A DNA stretch of 64,000 bases from Ruegeria sp. Ofav3-42 (GTDB taxonomy: Bacteria > Pseudomonadota > Alphaproteobacteria > Rhodobacterales > Rhodobacteraceae): the NCBI RefSeq assembly GCF_022347725.1, contig NZ_JAKRGB010000016.1, positions 1-64,000 of the forward strand, read 5' to 3'. Below the pieces are notes generated by a model. It made no database searches and was not told where the DNA came from. It was given only the letters and a program-made list of their open reading frames with translations. Positions 1-10,275 of the stretch are shown piece after piece. The number at the start of each line of letters is the position of its first letter. The stretch's first letter is position 1. The position numbers and the translations under genes are program-made.

Positions 1-1
1 C

Positions 2-646
2 GTGCACTATGTGTTGCGCCGTGAGGGTTGGCCGGTCAACGTCAAGAAAGTCTATAGGATTTACCGCGAGATGGGGCTGCAATTGCGGAACAAATCACCA
101 AAACGGCGGGTGAAGGCCAAACTGAGAGAGGATCGTTCGGATGCCGTGAGGCCCAATGATGTGTGGGCCATGGACTTCGTTCATGATCAGCTTGCGACTG
201 GCCGCAAACTGCGCGTTCTGACCGTGGTCGACACATTCTCGCGCGTCTCACCCGTCATTGACCCAAGGTTCAGTTACAAGGGCGAAGACGTTGTCGCCAC
301 GCTGGATCGGGTGTGTCGGCAGATTGGCTTCCCGGCGACGATACGGGTGGACAATGGCAGCGAGCTCATCTCACGGGATATGAACTTATGGGCCTACCAT
401 AACGGTGTAACGCTCGATTTCTCACGTCCCGGCAAACCGACCGACAATGCCTTCATCGAAGCGTTCAACTCAAAGTTCAGGGCAGAATGCCTGAACACGC
501 ATTGGTTCCTGTCGCTGTCGGACGCTTGCGAAAAGATGGAGGAATGGCGTAGATACTACAACGAAGAAAGACCGCACAGCGCCATCGGGAATATCCCTCC
601 GGCAATGCTGGCAAACTCACATGACGATACCAGCCCGTCATGCTGA
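2..646 (+). CDS. IS3-family transposase OrfB (integrase core), 5' end cut by window edge
   Basis: DDE recombinase that cuts and joins the ends of an IS3-family element. The rve integrase core is clear. The first catalytic Asp is in WAMDFVHD, the second in RVDNGSE and the Glu in NAFIEAFNSKFRAECLN, followed by the usual WRRYYNEERPHSAIG tail. The HTH_21-like part (YRIYREMGLQLRNK) is near the start, so only the extreme N-terminus lies outside the window. OrfA is not visible. The product would normally be made as an OrfAB fusion by programmed frameshifting; that cannot be checked here. The IS407/IS51-type subgroup is a guess from the C-terminal wording. Confidence 0.93.
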   Translation: MHYVLRREGWPVNVKKVYRIYREMGLQLRNKSPKRRVKAKLREDRSDAVRPNDVWAMDFVHDQLATGRKLRVLTVVDTFSRVSPVIDPRFSYKGEDVVATLDRVCRQIGFPATIRVDNGSELISRDMNLWAYHNGVTLDFSRPGKPTDNAFIEAFNSKFRAECLNTHWFLSLSDACEKMEEWRRYYNEERPHSAIGNIPPAMLANSHDDTSPSC

Positions 647-1023
647 GAAAATGCGGAAAACTCTATGCCCAGGTGGCAGAAGGTTGGGTTTCAGAGCAAA
701 ACAGGAACGGATTCTAAATCCAAACGGCCCGGTTTAGGGGGCTGGGTCAGTTGGTTTTGGTTTCGCCAGGTCGTTTAGCAGAGTAAGCTAGGCGTCTGCT
801 CCGCCGACAAACCAACCGACTTCTGTATGACCGAACAGGAACAGCAGTCGAATGACGCCTCAGGTAAAAAGTCGAACATCGGAGATCACCGAACTGGTTG
901 CGTTCAAGTCAGGAAAGTCGGGACGGCGCAGGCCACACGCCACAACTATACGCGATAAACATGGCCCATAGCCTGGCATTTTACTAAGCTGACTGAACTG
1001 CCTTTGCTCGGGGAGGGTCGATC
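647..1023. other. Intergenic stretch, IS3 right flank
   Basis: No convincing gene. The first ~100 bases probably hold the right terminal repeat of the IS3 element, but without its left end the repeat cannot be defined. A GGGAGGG Shine-Dalgarno at about 1012-1018 belongs to the next gene. Confidence 0.4.
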
Positions 1024-2709
1024 GTGCGGTGGATAAGATCACTGATTACTGGGATGTCCCTACCATGCATACTATTGGGTCTTCTGTTCTTCGCCGCCTC
1101 GCTAACCCCATCTCTCATTCCGCGCGGGCCTTTAGTTCAGGGAATTCTAGGCGGGATCTTGGTTGCCCTAGGATACCTTTTGGGACGGGTGATTGAACTG
1201 GTTTGGCTTGCTGCAGATCTGCCGCGCATGCTTGGGCGGCCGGCGCTTGGCGGGAAGGTTATCTTTGCAGCTTTGGTCGCCGGATTTGCGATCTGGGCAC
1301 TAACTTTCAGCCTCGAATGGCAGAACGAGATTCGTGCAAAGATGGGGATGGAACTTGCCGACGCAAAACACTTGGTGCAGATACTTTTGGCTGGCGCGGG
1401 TACCTTCGCAGTCTTTTTCCTAATCGGCGCGTTAGTGGCGGCCTTGTTTCGATGGATCAGGGGCCGCTTCTATCGTTTTATGCCGCCGCGAAGGGCTAAC
1501 GTTCTGGGCGTCGTGACAGTTGCCTTGATTATTTTTGTCGTCACCCGCGACGGTATTTTTGATCGAGTGGTTAGGGGGCTTGATGAAAGCTACGAGGCCG
1601 CTCAAATGCTCTTTGATGTCGCGCCCGCCTTACCCGAACGGCCGGATCAAGCGGGCTCTGAAGCATCCTTGATCGACTGGGCCGCGATGGGTCAGCCGGG
1701 CCGGGATTTCGTCCTGGATGGCCCGAACGCCAAAGCGATATCCGCGTTTACTGGCAAACCTGCTATGAACCCGATCCGTGTCTATGTCGGCCGAGCCAAT
1801 GGCGAGACGCCAATGGAACGGGCTGAGCTGGCGCTGGCCGAGTTGCAGCGATTGAACGCCTTTGACAGGGAAGTTCTGATTGTCACAAGTCCCACCGGGA
1901 CCGGGTGGATGGACCCCGGTTCACACGACCCGGTGGAATATATGCACAACGGCGACATCGCGACAGTTAGCGTCCAATACTCCTATCTGCAATCGCCTTT
2001 GGCCCTGGTTCTAGAAACCCGAACTGGCCTCGATCAAGCGACGGTGCTTCTCGAAGTAGTGCACAAATATTGGCGAACACTGCCGAAGGACCGCCGCCCA
2101 AGGCTGTACGCGCATGGTCTAAGTCTAGGCGCGTGGTCGTCGATGTATGCTACGAACCTTTTTCGCCTAGTTGATGACCCGATCGACGGGGCATTCTGGG
2201 CTGGCCCGCCATTTCCATCGCGGTTCTGGCAGCATGTACAGCACGCTCGCGAACCCGGTAGCCCCTGGGTACTCCCAACTATCGGAAGCGGATCGTTTGT
2301 CAGGTATTCATCCCATTTCTCGGATGCCTCGCAAGCCGGTTCGGATTGGGGCGACATGAGGATCGTATTTCTGCAGTATTCCAGCGACCCGATCGTCTTC
2401 TATGACCCGCTTTCGGTATGGCGCGCGCCACCTTGGATGAACGAGCCTCCTGCCGAGGATGTCTCAAAGCACCTCGTCTTTGTCCCAGTCGTAACGCACT
2501 TCCAACTGGCGCTCGACATGGCCTTGTCCTTTGGCGCACCACCGGGCCATGGACATGCTTATTTTGCACAGGATTACATCTCACCATGGGTCGAAGTCAC
2601 GGCTCCAAAAAATTGGACTGTGGTGGATACCAAACGACTGAAAGCACATTGCAATGTCGGATTCCAATTTGGTTGTCGGAACCGACGAAAAGATGCAAAC
2701 CAAGTCTGA
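1024..2709 (+). CDS. Alpha/beta-hydrolase family membrane protein (Abhydrolase_9 type)
   Basis: Predicted inner-membrane protein of 561 residues. The N-terminal ~170 residues contain about four hydrophobic segments, matching the membrane half (Abhydrolase_9_N) of this family. The C-terminal ~350 residues form the hydrolase half, with a nucleophile elbow in YAHGLSLGAWSS (Ser within G-L-S-L-G). The substrate is not established for the family; lipid or ester hydrolysis at the membrane is plausible but is inference. The start is GTG at 1024, supported by GGGAGGG six bases upstream. It stands alone between an IS end and a decayed region, with no operon partner. Confidence 0.85.
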   Translation: MRWIRSLITGMSLPCILLGLLFFAASLTPSLIPRGPLVQGILGGILVALGYLLGRVIELVWLAADLPRMLGRPALGGKVIFAALVAGFAIWALTFSLEWQNEIRAKMGMELADAKHLVQILLAGAGTFAVFFLIGALVAALFRWIRGRFYRFMPPRRANVLGVVTVALIIFVVTRDGIFDRVVRGLDESYEAAQMLFDVAPALPERPDQAGSEASLIDWAAMGQPGRDFVLDGPNAKAISAFTGKPAMNPIRVYVGRANGETPMERAELALAELQRLNAFDREVLIVTSPTGTGWMDPGSHDPVEYMHNGDIATVSVQYSYLQSPLALVLETRTGLDQATVLLEVVHKYWRTLPKDRRPRLYAHGLSLGAWSSMYATNLFRLVDDPIDGAFWAGPPFPSRFWQHVQHAREPGSPWVLPTIGSGSFVRYSSHFSDASQAGSDWGDMRIVFLQYSSDPIVFYDPLSVWRAPPWMNEPPAEDVSKHLVFVPVVTHFQLALDMALSFGAPPGHGHAYFAQDYISPWVEVTAPKNWTVVDTKRLKAHCNVGFQFGCRNRRKDANQV

Positions 2710-3966
2710 TCTGCTTTCCGCAATTGGCTCGAGCGACTGCCGGATTATGGGGTATACACCCATGCGCTTTGGAAGCGGCGCCAGAAACGAGTGTGCGATT
2801 TGGGCTTGATAGTGTTGAAAAAGTCCAGATTTAGTGGAACTAGATTAAAATTATTGCACGTACAGAGCTGGTCGGAATTTCCGGCTGAGGGGTCGGCCAA
2901 AACCTAACACCGGCTGCAAGGGAGCGCCTCATCGGCTGTCGGCGATGGCAGTGGAGGACTTTTTCGGGCGGTCGCGCGTTTGCAAATTTTCGGTCTTCTC
3001 GGATTTTCGAGTTTTTAAACACAATCGGCTCAGACCAGTCATCCGGCGGTTTCAGTAGGTCATCGGGTCGGTTCAGACCGGATCAAGGTCGGCTGAGCGG
3101 ACAATGCTACCTTCTGGCGATCTACGACGAATGACTGCTTCTCGAAGAACCAAATCCTGGCGTGGCCGGGAATCATGGTTACATTTTCGGCTACTGGCGG
3201 CGTGCTCGTTCAAATCATTCATACCAAGGAAGACAATGGAACTTTCCGAAGCTTGGGGGGAGAATTGGTAAGTACGCCAAATTGATCAATGATCGCGATC
3301 TAGACATCGCCATCGATAAATTGGATCTGAGTCCGGCGCAGCCACCAAACGAGTAGGAATGTTGGTTCAAACGAGGCCAAACACCTACCAGACCTTGATA
3401 GTCACCTGACGCTTTGCTTGTACAGAAAGTCGCAAGCTGCGCTAACCTGAAATCCCCGTGGCAGAGAAAGCAGCCATTCATTCGTTGAAATCGAGTGGCG
3501 GCAAAGTCTGCCCCCCGCCCATTTAGCCTGGTAAACCCAACGTCCGGTTTCTGCGGTTCACGACGTGCTGCGCTAGCAATATCAGTGGCGCGAGCGGAGG
3601 TCCGGTTAGAGCTCTAAGGTCATTCGCTGCGACAATGTTAATCAGGCGGTTTGAGCCCTTTCCGGCCATTTAACGTGGTCCAGCCCTTCGCTTGTGCGGC
3701 AGGTCACAAATTGCGGAAACTGGACGTTGGGAATTCTGGCGAGTAAAGGCAAGTGAGCGGACAAAGCGGTCGCTAAAGTGCCCTAGGATTAGGAACTAAA
3801 TCATCCATGCTAAATTGAAGAACTACTCGGCTTTTCGCGGTTTTTGACTGTTAATGCGAGATCGATCTCGGGGGCTATTCCAAGTGCTCAAGAATTGGTT
3901 TCAAGCTATGAAGATCGAAAATGTACGGCTTGCTGACGGCGAACATTGGCGTTTGCCGCCCTGCAA
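2710..3966. other. Long intergenic region without a supported gene
   Basis: About 1.26 kb with no ORF that looks coding. Short ORFs (for example 3162-3356) have no recognisable domain and no good ribosome site. It contains a possible small IS or MITE remnant (2812-3022). Degenerate stretches such as GTGAGCGGACAAAGCGG near 3752 resemble intergenic filler elsewhere in the window (for example near 22090). Best read as decayed DNA. Confidence 0.5.
2812..3022. repeat. Possible MITE-like or IS remnant with imperfect terminal repeats
   Basis: GTGTTGAAAAAGTC (2812-2825) pairs imperfectly (11 of 14) with the complement of GAGTTTTTAAACAC (3009-3022). GTGTT-AAAAA-type ends are common on transposase remnants. 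The interior has no complete gene. The class cannot be assigned from this alone. Confidence 0.3.
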
Positions 3967-4881
3967 TCAGTGATGGAGTTTGCCTGCCTTGAACGGGGCT
4001 AGGCTCTCTTGGAACTGCTCGATGAACTCTAGCGTCACCAATGACGGTTGCTTCAAAATCGGACGCACAAGGGAAAGCGTATGTGACAAGAGCGGTTTGA
4101 ACGGTCGGTAGCTCAATCCGGCGTTTGCATACTGGACGGCGTCCAACTCGCTGACCACGGAAATCCCAACACCCTTTACAGCTAATTCACAAGCCGCCGT
4201 GAACTGCCTGACTTCGATGTGGGAATTGAGTTTGACATTGGCGCTTTGAAACGCTTTTGAAAGCTGTCCAAAAAAATCGCTGTCGCGCCGTGTGTGAATA
4301 ATCTTGGCATTTGCAAGATCCGTTGGTGTCACCTCGGAGAGTTTTTCCAATTCATGCCCGGTAGGAAACACGCAAACTGTACGGACATCGATGTCTCTAC
4401 TTTCGACGGCCGGATGCCCGTTAAAACTGTCTGTGATTCCGAAATCATATTGCTCACCAATCATCCACTCGAGAATACGTTCCGGCCTGTCAGGCTCGAT
4501 CGTCATTGTTACACCTGGCCGATCTTGTAAAAACGTGGCGATTACCTTGGGAAGGTGACTGGTGGCGAACCCAGGCAAACATGCGATGCGGATGTGTCCC
4601 GCTTTGCGTTGCGTTATGTCCTGACTGACATCCGATATCTGCCTCATCAGTTCAAGAACACGCTCTACGCTGGGTTGCAGGTACCGCACCTCCTGTGTCG
4701 GCACTAACCGACCTTCGCGGCGATCAAAAAGTTGAAACCCAAGCGATTTTTCAAGATCGGAAAGCAGTCTGCTGACGGCCGGCTGACTGACTCCCAGATC
4801 AGAAGCGGCTCCCGTGACCGAGCCGTTGATGGTTACCGCCATGAGCGCTTCCAGTTGTCTGATCCTCAAGGTTCGGCTCAT
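3967..4881 (-). CDS. LysR-family transcriptional regulator
   Basis: 304-residue LTTR. The N-terminal winged HTH spans about residues 5-65 (LRIRQLEALMAV, then GAASDLGVSQPAVSRLLSDL). The rest is the periplasmic-binding-protein-like effector domain. It is transcribed divergently from ugpB across a 176-bp AT-rich gap, the classic arrangement for an LTTR controlling its neighbour. By position it is the likely regulator of the ugp operon, perhaps responding to a glycerol-phosphate compound; this is inference, since ugp in enterobacteria is PhoB-controlled. Start ATG at 4881 gives the expected family length. Confidence 0.92.
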   Translation of the reverse strand: MSRTLRIRQLEALMAVTINGSVTGAASDLGVSQPAVSRLLSDLEKSLGFQLFDRREGRLVPTQEVRYLQPSVERVLELMRQISDVSQDITQRKAGHIRIACLPGFATSHLPKVIATFLQDRPGVTMTIEPDRPERILEWMIGEQYDFGITDSFNGHPAVESRDIDVRTVCVFPTGHELEKLSEVTPTDLANAKIIHTRRDSDFFGQLSKAFQSANVKLNSHIEVRQFTAACELAVKGVGISVVSELDAVQYANAGLSYRPFKPLLSHTLSLVRPILKQPSLVTLEFIEQFQESLAPFKAGKLHH

Positions 4882-5057
4882 TGTGGGTCCTTCTTTTGGC
4901 TGACAGCCTCAAATATAATATGATGTTATGTTTTTTGCCAATAATAAGGTCTTGAATTATATTCAGCCCAATGTAACGTCGGTGGGATAATAATCTCACC
5001 AGATGCGCACTGCGCTTGGTGTTAGTGACCGCATCAGTTTGATGCATGGGAGGAATC
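4882..5057. promoter_or_regulatory. Divergent lysR / ugp promoter region
   Basis: AT-rich gap between divergent genes. Just upstream of the lysR start lies ATAATATGATGTTAT (about 4916-4930), an imperfect ATAA-N7-TTAT dyad of the T-N11-A type that LysR proteins bind. A GGGAGG Shine-Dalgarno (5048-5053) precedes the ugpB ATG at 5058. The ATG at 5046 overlaps this site and is unlikely to be used. Operator assignment is tentative. Confidence 0.4.
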
Positions 5058-6368
5058 ATGAATAAGCAATTTCTCGGCGCTCTCGCCGTAACTACTGCGT
5101 TGTCCCCCGTGGCGGCGATGGCCCAAACTGAAGTTCAGTTCTGGCACGCCTTCACCGGCCGACTGGGTGAGCTTGTCAAAGCGCAGGTCGAAGAGTTCAA
5201 CGCCAGCCAGGATGAGTTCGTCGTGGTCGAAAGCCACAAAGGCAATTACTCGGAAACTCTGAACGCAGGTATTGCGGCTTTCCGCGCCGGTGAGCAGCCC
5301 CACATTCTAATGGTTTTCGAAGTGGGCACTGCAACGATGATGTCGGCCGAAGGTGCAATCAAACCCGTCTATGAAGTGATGGCTGAAAGCGGTGCATCGT
5401 TTGATCCTGACGCGTACATTGGCGCTGTCAAAGGGTACTATACTACAACGGACGGAGAAATGCTCTCACTGCCTTTCAACTCGTCCACACCGGTTCTGTG
5501 GGTCAATCGCGATGCCTTCGAAGCGGCGGGTGTTGATCCGGACACAGATCTATCGACCTGGGAAAAGGTTGGCGACGTACTTGAGCAGCTGAAGGCTGGC
5601 GGCGAGGACTGCCCGCTGGTGACCGCATGGCAAAGCTGGATTCACCTCGAGAACCTGTCGGCCTATCACGACGTTCCGTTCGCATCGCAGGACAACGGTT
5701 TTGCCGGTCTGGATACCGAGCTGATGCTGAACGGTCCGGCGCAGGTCGCACACCTGACAGCAATGGGTGACTGGGCCAAGGATGGCAAGTTCATCTACAC
5801 GGGGCGCAGAAACGAAGGTGGTGCAAACTTCCGAGCTGGCGAATGCGCATTGTTTACCGAAAGTTCGGCCGGTTACGCTGGCATCAGCTCCGAAGCTGAG
5901 TTCGAATTCGATGTGCGCCCGCTACCCTATTGGGAAGGCGTCACAAGCGAGCCGCAGAACACCATTATCGGCGGAGCGTCTCTTTGGGTGATGGAAGGTC
6001 ATGACGCCGAGGAATACAAAGGCGTCGGCGAATTCCTCAGCTTCCTGTCGTCTTCGGACGTTCAGGCGGCGTGGCACCAGAACACCGGTTATCTTCCGAT
6101 CACGGCCGAAGCTGGTGAAGCCACGCGTGCCGCAGGCTTTTACGACGAAAACCCGGGAACCGATATCGCTGTGATCCAGATGACGGCGAAAGAGCCCACC
6201 GCAAACTCGAAAGGTCTGCGTTTGGGATCGTTTGATCAGATTCGCGGCATCATCGACGAAGAGCTCGAGGCTGTTTGGTCCGGTGAAAAAACGGCTCAGG
6301 AAGCGATGGACAGCGCGAAAGAACGCGGTGACGCGCTGCTGCGCCGGTTCGAATCCGCCAATCAATAA
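5058..6368 (+). CDS. ugpB: sn-Glycerol-3-phosphate ABC transporter, substrate-binding protein
   Basis: Periplasmic binding protein delivering glycerol-3-phosphate or glycerophosphodiesters to the UgpAE permease. A Sec signal peptide (MNKQFLGALAVTTALSPVAAMA) precedes the mature protein. Family signatures include VQFWHAFTG, NAGIAAFRAGEQPHILMVFE with VGTATMM following, and PFNSSTPVLWVN. The length of 436 residues is usual for UgpB. First gene of ugpBAECQ; separated from ugpA by a hairpin that probably keeps the binding protein in excess over the membrane components. Start chosen at 5058 on the GGGAGG spacing. Confidence 0.95.
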   Translation: MNKQFLGALAVTTALSPVAAMAQTEVQFWHAFTGRLGELVKAQVEEFNASQDEFVVVESHKGNYSETLNAGIAAFRAGEQPHILMVFEVGTATMMSAEGAIKPVYEVMAESGASFDPDAYIGAVKGYYTTTDGEMLSLPFNSSTPVLWVNRDAFEAAGVDPDTDLSTWEKVGDVLEQLKAGGEDCPLVTAWQSWIHLENLSAYHDVPFASQDNGFAGLDTELMLNGPAQVAHLTAMGDWAKDGKFIYTGRRNEGGANFRAGECALFTESSAGYAGISSEAEFEFDVRPLPYWEGVTSEPQNTIIGGASLWVMEGHDAEEYKGVGEFLSFLSSSDVQAAWHQNTGYLPITAEAGEATRAAGFYDENPGTDIAVIQMTAKEPTANSKGLRLGSFDQIRGIIDEELEAVWSGEKTAQEAMDSAKERGDALLRRFESANQ

Positions 6369-6380
6369 GTTGTAATTTGA

Positions 6381-6410
6381 TGCGGGCCTATTGAGGGCCC
6401 GCATTTTCTT
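6381..6410 (+). terminator. Intercistronic hairpin between ugpB and ugpA
   Basis: TGCGGGCC (6381-6388) pairs perfectly with GGCCCGCA (6396-6403) around a 7-base loop, followed by TTTTCTTT. It lies between the ugpB stop and the ugpA start, so it probably acts as a partial terminator or 3' stabiliser that raises ugpB over downstream genes. Confidence 0.75.
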
Positions 6411-6429
6411 TATTCGGTGGTTTATCGGG

Positions 6430-7311
6430 ATGGAAAAACGCGTCACCTTTCGCGGCTGGCTATTGCCACTGGCGCTAATCGCCCCGCAGGTCATCATTTC
6501 TGCTGTATTCTTTTTCTATCCGGCGGGGCAGGCTGTTTGGCAATCTCTGTTTATACCTGACCCCTTTGGGCTGTCGTCCCAGTTCGTGGGTCTCGGTAAC
6601 TTTGAATTCCTGCTGAGCGATAAATTCTACCGAGCCTCTTTCGTGACGACGGCGGTGTTTTCAACACTTGTCACCCTGTGCTCGATGATCCCGGCGTTGT
6701 TTCTGGCGGTCATCGCGGACCGCCTGATCAAAGGATCGGGCGTTTACCGGACGCTGCTGATCTGGCCCTACGCCGTTGCACCCGCTGTTGCAGGCGTGCT
6801 GTGGCTGTTCATGTTCAACACACGCGTCGGCGTCGTCTCGTGGTACCTTGGCCAACTCGGCTATGACTGGAACCATGTCCTAAACGGAACCGAGGCCATG
6901 GGGCTGGTTGTTGTCGCCTCGGCCTGGGGGCGCATCAGCTATAACTTCCTGTTTTTCTTCGCGGCATTGCAGTCAGTTCCAAGGTCCGTGATTGAGGCCG
7001 CCGCGATCGACGGTGCGCGCTTCTGGCGCCGGTTCTTCACGATCGTGCTGCCGCTTTTGTCACCTACCGCGTTCTTTCTGTTGGTGGTCAATGTCGTCTA
7101 CGCCTTCTTTGAAACCTTTGGCGTTATCCACACGATCACCGGAGGCGGGCCGCAGCAGGCGACGACCATTCTGGTCTACAAGGTCTTCTCGGATGGGTTC
7201 GTGGGACAGGATCTAGGTTCGTCCTCGGCGCAGTCAGTCATTCTGCTGATCGTTGTCGGTCTGTTGACCGTTATCCAGTTCAAATACGTGGAAAAGAGGG
7301 TGCATTACTGA
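6430..7311 (+). CDS. ugpA: sn-Glycerol-3-phosphate ABC transporter, permease
   Basis: Inner-membrane permease of the MalF type with about six membrane segments. The cytoplasmic EAA loop that docks the ATPase is visible as [21 protein letters not shown]. The start is taken at ATG 6430 ([10 protein letters not shown]), because the upstream in-frame ATG at 6391 sits inside the intercistronic hairpin. It ends one base into ugpE (ATG at 7311), indicating translational coupling. Confidence 0.94.
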   Translation: MEKRVTFRGWLLPLALIAPQVIISAVFFFYPAGQAVWQSLFIPDPFGLSSQFVGLGNFEFLLSDKFYRASFVTTAVFSTLVTLCSMIPALFLAVIADRLIKGSGVYRTLLIWPYAVAPAVAGVLWLFMFNTRVGVVSWYLGQLGYDWNHVLNGTEAMGLVVVASAWGRISYNFLFFFAALQSVPRSVIEAAAIDGARFWRRFFTIVLPLLSPTAFFLLVVNVVYAFFETFGVIHTITGGGPQQATTILVYKVFSDGFVGQDLGSSSAQSVILLIVVGLLTVIQFKYVEKRVHY

Positions 7312-8168
7312 TGGCGACCCAACAACACGGAATGGTCGAAAAGCGCGGGATGGGGATCTGGCTGACCCATGCCATGATGATCCTTGGAGTGCTTATCATC
7401 TTTTTCCCGATCTGGCTGGCGTTTGTCGCCTCGACTGTCACTCAGCCAGAGATCGTGACGCCTCCCATGCCGTTAGTGCCGGGTGACCAGTTCTGGGAAA
7501 ACTACAAGGCCGCGCTGTTTTCTGGTGTGAACGTCCCTGTCGCCACGATGCTGTTCAACAGCCTCGTGATGGCGATTGGGATTGCGGTGGGCAAAATCGT
7601 GATCTCACTGCTTTCTGCCTTTGCGATTGTCTACTTTCGCTTTCCCGGGCGGACGACGTTCTTTTGGCTGATCTTCCTGACGCTTATGCTCCCGGTCGAG
7701 GTCCGTATCGTTCCGACGTTCGAAGTTGTCGCCGGGTTCGGTATGCTCAACAGCTATTACGGATTGATCTTCCCTCTGATCGCCTCGGCCACGGCAACGT
7801 TCCTGTTCCGGCAGTTCTTTCTGACGATCCCGGATGAATTGGCCGAAGCGGCTCGAGTCGACGGTGCCCGCCCGATGCGGTTCTTCATTGATATCGTCGT
7901 GCCCATGAGCCGGACCAACATCGCGGCGTTGTTCGTGATCCTGTTCATCTATGGGTGGAACCAATATCTCTGGCCGCTTTTGATCACCACCGACCCCGAA
8001 ATGAACACCATCGTGATGGGTATCAAACAGATGTTCCCCTCCGGTGATGATGTGGCCGAATGGCCTGTCATTATGGCGACGTCCATTCTGGCAATGATCC
8101 CGCCGGTCATCGTGGTTGTGTCGATGCAAAAGCTCTTTGTCCGCGGCCTTGTCGATAGCGAGAAGTAA
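7311..8168 (+). CDS. ugpE: sn-Glycerol-3-phosphate ABC transporter, permease
   Basis: Second permease of the pair, MalG type, 285 residues and about six membrane segments. The EAA loop reads [20 protein letters not shown]. It forms the membrane channel with UgpA. The start overlaps the ugpA stop, and ugpC begins three bases after its own stop, so the three genes are clearly one transcript. Confidence 0.94.
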   Translation: MATQQHGMVEKRGMGIWLTHAMMILGVLIIFFPIWLAFVASTVTQPEIVTPPMPLVPGDQFWENYKAALFSGVNVPVATMLFNSLVMAIGIAVGKIVISLLSAFAIVYFRFPGRTTFFWLIFLTLMLPVEVRIVPTFEVVAGFGMLNSYYGLIFPLIASATATFLFRQFFLTIPDELAEAARVDGARPMRFFIDIVVPMSRTNIAALFVILFIYGWNQYLWPLLITTDPEMNTIVMGIKQMFPSGDDVAEWPVIMATSILAMIPPVIVVVSMQKLFVRGLVDSEK

Positions 8169-8171
8169 GAA

Positions 8172-9227
8172 ATGGCAACAGTAACCCTTGAGAATGTCAA
8201 AAAGAGCTTCGGCCCAACCGACGTCATCCATGGCATCGACATAGATATCGCGGACGGTGAGTTCATCGTGATCGTTGGCCCTTCGGGCTGCGGGAAATCC
8301 ACGCTACTCCGGATGGTTGCAGGTCTGGAAACCGTAACTGCGGGCGAAATCCGGATCGGAGAGGAAAGGGCTAACGACAAGGAACCGATGGATCGCGATA
8401 TCGCGATGGTGTTCCAAAACTATGCGCTCTACCCACATATGTCCGTACGACAAAACATGGGATATGGCCTGAAAATCGCCAAGTTACCCAAGGCTGAGAT
8501 CGATCAAAAAGTGACCGAAGCTGCCAAGCTGTTGCAGCTGGAACCCTTACTGGATCGCAAACCCAGACAGCTATCAGGTGGCCAGCGTCAGCGCGTAGCA
8601 ATGGGTCGGGCTATTGTCCGTGAGCCAGCGGTCTTCCTGTTTGATGAGCCGCTCTCGAACCTTGATGCCAAGCTGCGGGTTCAGATGCGTCTGGAAATTC
8701 GCGAACTCCAGGAAAAGCTGGGGATCACGGCGCTCTATGTGACCCACGATCAGGTCGAGGCCATGACGATGGCCGACAGGATGATCGTCATGAATGGTGG
8801 CATTGCCGAGCAGATTGGAACGCCGTTGGAGGTTTATGAAGCGCCCAGAACTCTGTTCGCGGCACAGTTCATTGGCAGCCCCGCGATGAATGTGTTTGAC
8901 GCCCGTCGTGAAAAAGGAACGATCAAGATCGGTGAAATTGCGGTCGGCCGATCTGTAGGTCCTGATAGCGCGTTGAAGCTGGGGATACGCCCAGAACATC
9001 TGTTGTTGGATGATAATGGTCCGCTGGAAGCGGCGATTCAGATGGCAGAACCGCTTGGGGCAAACACTTTGTTGCACGGTCAACTCGCGGGGGTCGGCGG
9101 TGCGATCACGATAAGTCTTCCGGGCGTCCATCCGATCGAAGGCCGGCATCCGAACATGCGGTTCTCGGTCGCCCCCGAGCACATGCATTTGTTTGACCAG
9201 TCAACCGGTGAAAGGCTGGAAGGCTAA
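8172..9227 (+). CDS. ugpC: sn-Glycerol-3-phosphate ABC transporter, ATP-binding protein
   Basis: Cytoplasmic ATPase powering uptake. Walker A is GPSGCGKST, the Q-loop is [10 protein letters not shown], the ABC signature is [15 protein letters not shown], Walker B is [12 protein letters not shown] and the switch His is in [11 protein letters not shown]. The C-terminal ~110 residues are the MalK-type TOBE/OB domain ([12 protein letters not shown]), typical of carbohydrate importers of this class. 351 residues is the usual size. Its stop codon shares a base with the ugpQ start. Confidence 0.95.
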   Translation: MATVTLENVKKSFGPTDVIHGIDIDIADGEFIVIVGPSGCGKSTLLRMVAGLETVTAGEIRIGEERANDKEPMDRDIAMVFQNYALYPHMSVRQNMGYGLKIAKLPKAEIDQKVTEAAKLLQLEPLLDRKPRQLSGGQRQRVAMGRAIVREPAVFLFDEPLSNLDAKLRVQMRLEIRELQEKLGITALYVTHDQVEAMTMADRMIVMNGGIAEQIGTPLEVYEAPRTLFAAQFIGSPAMNVFDARREKGTIKIGEIAVGRSVGPDSALKLGIRPEHLLLDDNGPLEAAIQMAEPLGANTLLHGQLAGVGGAITISLPGVHPIEGRHPNMRFSVAPEHMHLFDQSTGERLEG

Positions 9228-10174
9228 TGGTGTTTCCTCAAGTCGAAGCCTTCCGGGGTGGAGAAAACCTGATCCGGGTCGTGGGCCATCGAGGGGCACG
9301 AGGGGTTTTGCCCGAGAACAGCATGATTGGCTTTGACTTTTCGCTTTCCATCAATGTCCCACTTCTTGAGTTTGATGTTGTCCTGACGGCGGATGACGTT
9401 CCGGTCATAACCCACAATCATCGTCTGCACGCACCAAGCTTTCGCGGCGCAGATGGCCTGTTTCTGACCGGCGAGGAACCGAAGGTTTCGTCACTGACTT
9501 TCGAACAGATCCAGCAATTCGATATTGGACGGTTAGACGGGCTTTCTGCCTATGGCCAACGCTTTCCAGACCAGGCCCAATTGGATGGCGTTCGTGTCCC
9601 TAGGCTAATGGACTTGCTAGATTTGGTAAGTGAACCAAAATACGGCGACGCCTATCTGATGCTCGAACTGAAGTCGGATCCTGACGTGGTCCATGATCCG
9701 CTTCATAGAGGAAACTTTGTCGGGCGAGTTCTTCAGGAAGTTCGCGCCAAAGGTCTTTCGTCGCGCGCGGTACTGCACAGTTTTGACTGGAAACTTCTGG
9801 AGGAATGTCAGCGACAAGCTCCTGATATGCCGTCTTCCTACCTGACGCAGTTTCCGGATAACGCGGATGACGTCGGCGAGGATTCCTCGAAAGCGATTTG
9901 CCCTGACTTGCGTGGTCGTCGTGATGAAATTCCAAATTTGGTCAAGCAAGCTGGCGGTTCGCTTTGGTGCCCGTACTACGCGGATGTGACAGCTGAAAAT
10001 GTGGCATATGCAAAAGAGCTGGGCCTTTGCGTCGCCGTTTGGACGGTCAATCAGCACGAAGAAATAGGCAGGATGATCGACCTGCGTGTGGACGCAATAG
10101 TATCTGACTACCCCGGGCGGGTTCAAAGGCATCTATCGGATTTGGGTATCAGTTGGCGTGCCGGAAACCAGTGA
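9227..10174 (+). CDS. ugpQ: Glycerophosphodiester phosphodiesterase
   Basis: Hydrolyses glycerophosphodiesters to glycerol-3-phosphate and an alcohol. GDPD signatures are visible: the catalytic His-Arg pair in VVGHRGARGVLPENS, LLEFDVVLTADDVPVITHNH with metal-ligand Glu and Asp and the second His, then LMLELKSD. Near the C-terminus GLCVAVWTVN is the usual closing strand. No signal peptide, so cytoplasmic, matching its place as the last ugp operon gene. 315 residues is slightly longer than E. coli UgpQ. Confidence 0.93.
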   Translation: MVFPQVEAFRGGENLIRVVGHRGARGVLPENSMIGFDFSLSINVPLLEFDVVLTADDVPVITHNHRLHAPSFRGADGLFLTGEEPKVSSLTFEQIQQFDIGRLDGLSAYGQRFPDQAQLDGVRVPRLMDLLDLVSEPKYGDAYLMLELKSDPDVVHDPLHRGNFVGRVLQEVRAKGLSSRAVLHSFDWKLLEECQRQAPDMPSSYLTQFPDNADDVGEDSSKAICPDLRGRRDEIPNLVKQAGGSLWCPYYADVTAENVAYAKELGLCVAVWTVNQHEEIGRMIDLRVDAIVSDYPGRVQRHLSDLGISWRAGNQ

Positions 10175-10275
10175 GTTCTGAGTCGCAAGAACCTGACGCT
10201 TTTCTTGTTTCTTCCTGTCATAATCGAAAGGATCAATCACATCACTTTAATCTGGTCAGCTAGGCGAAAAGCATA

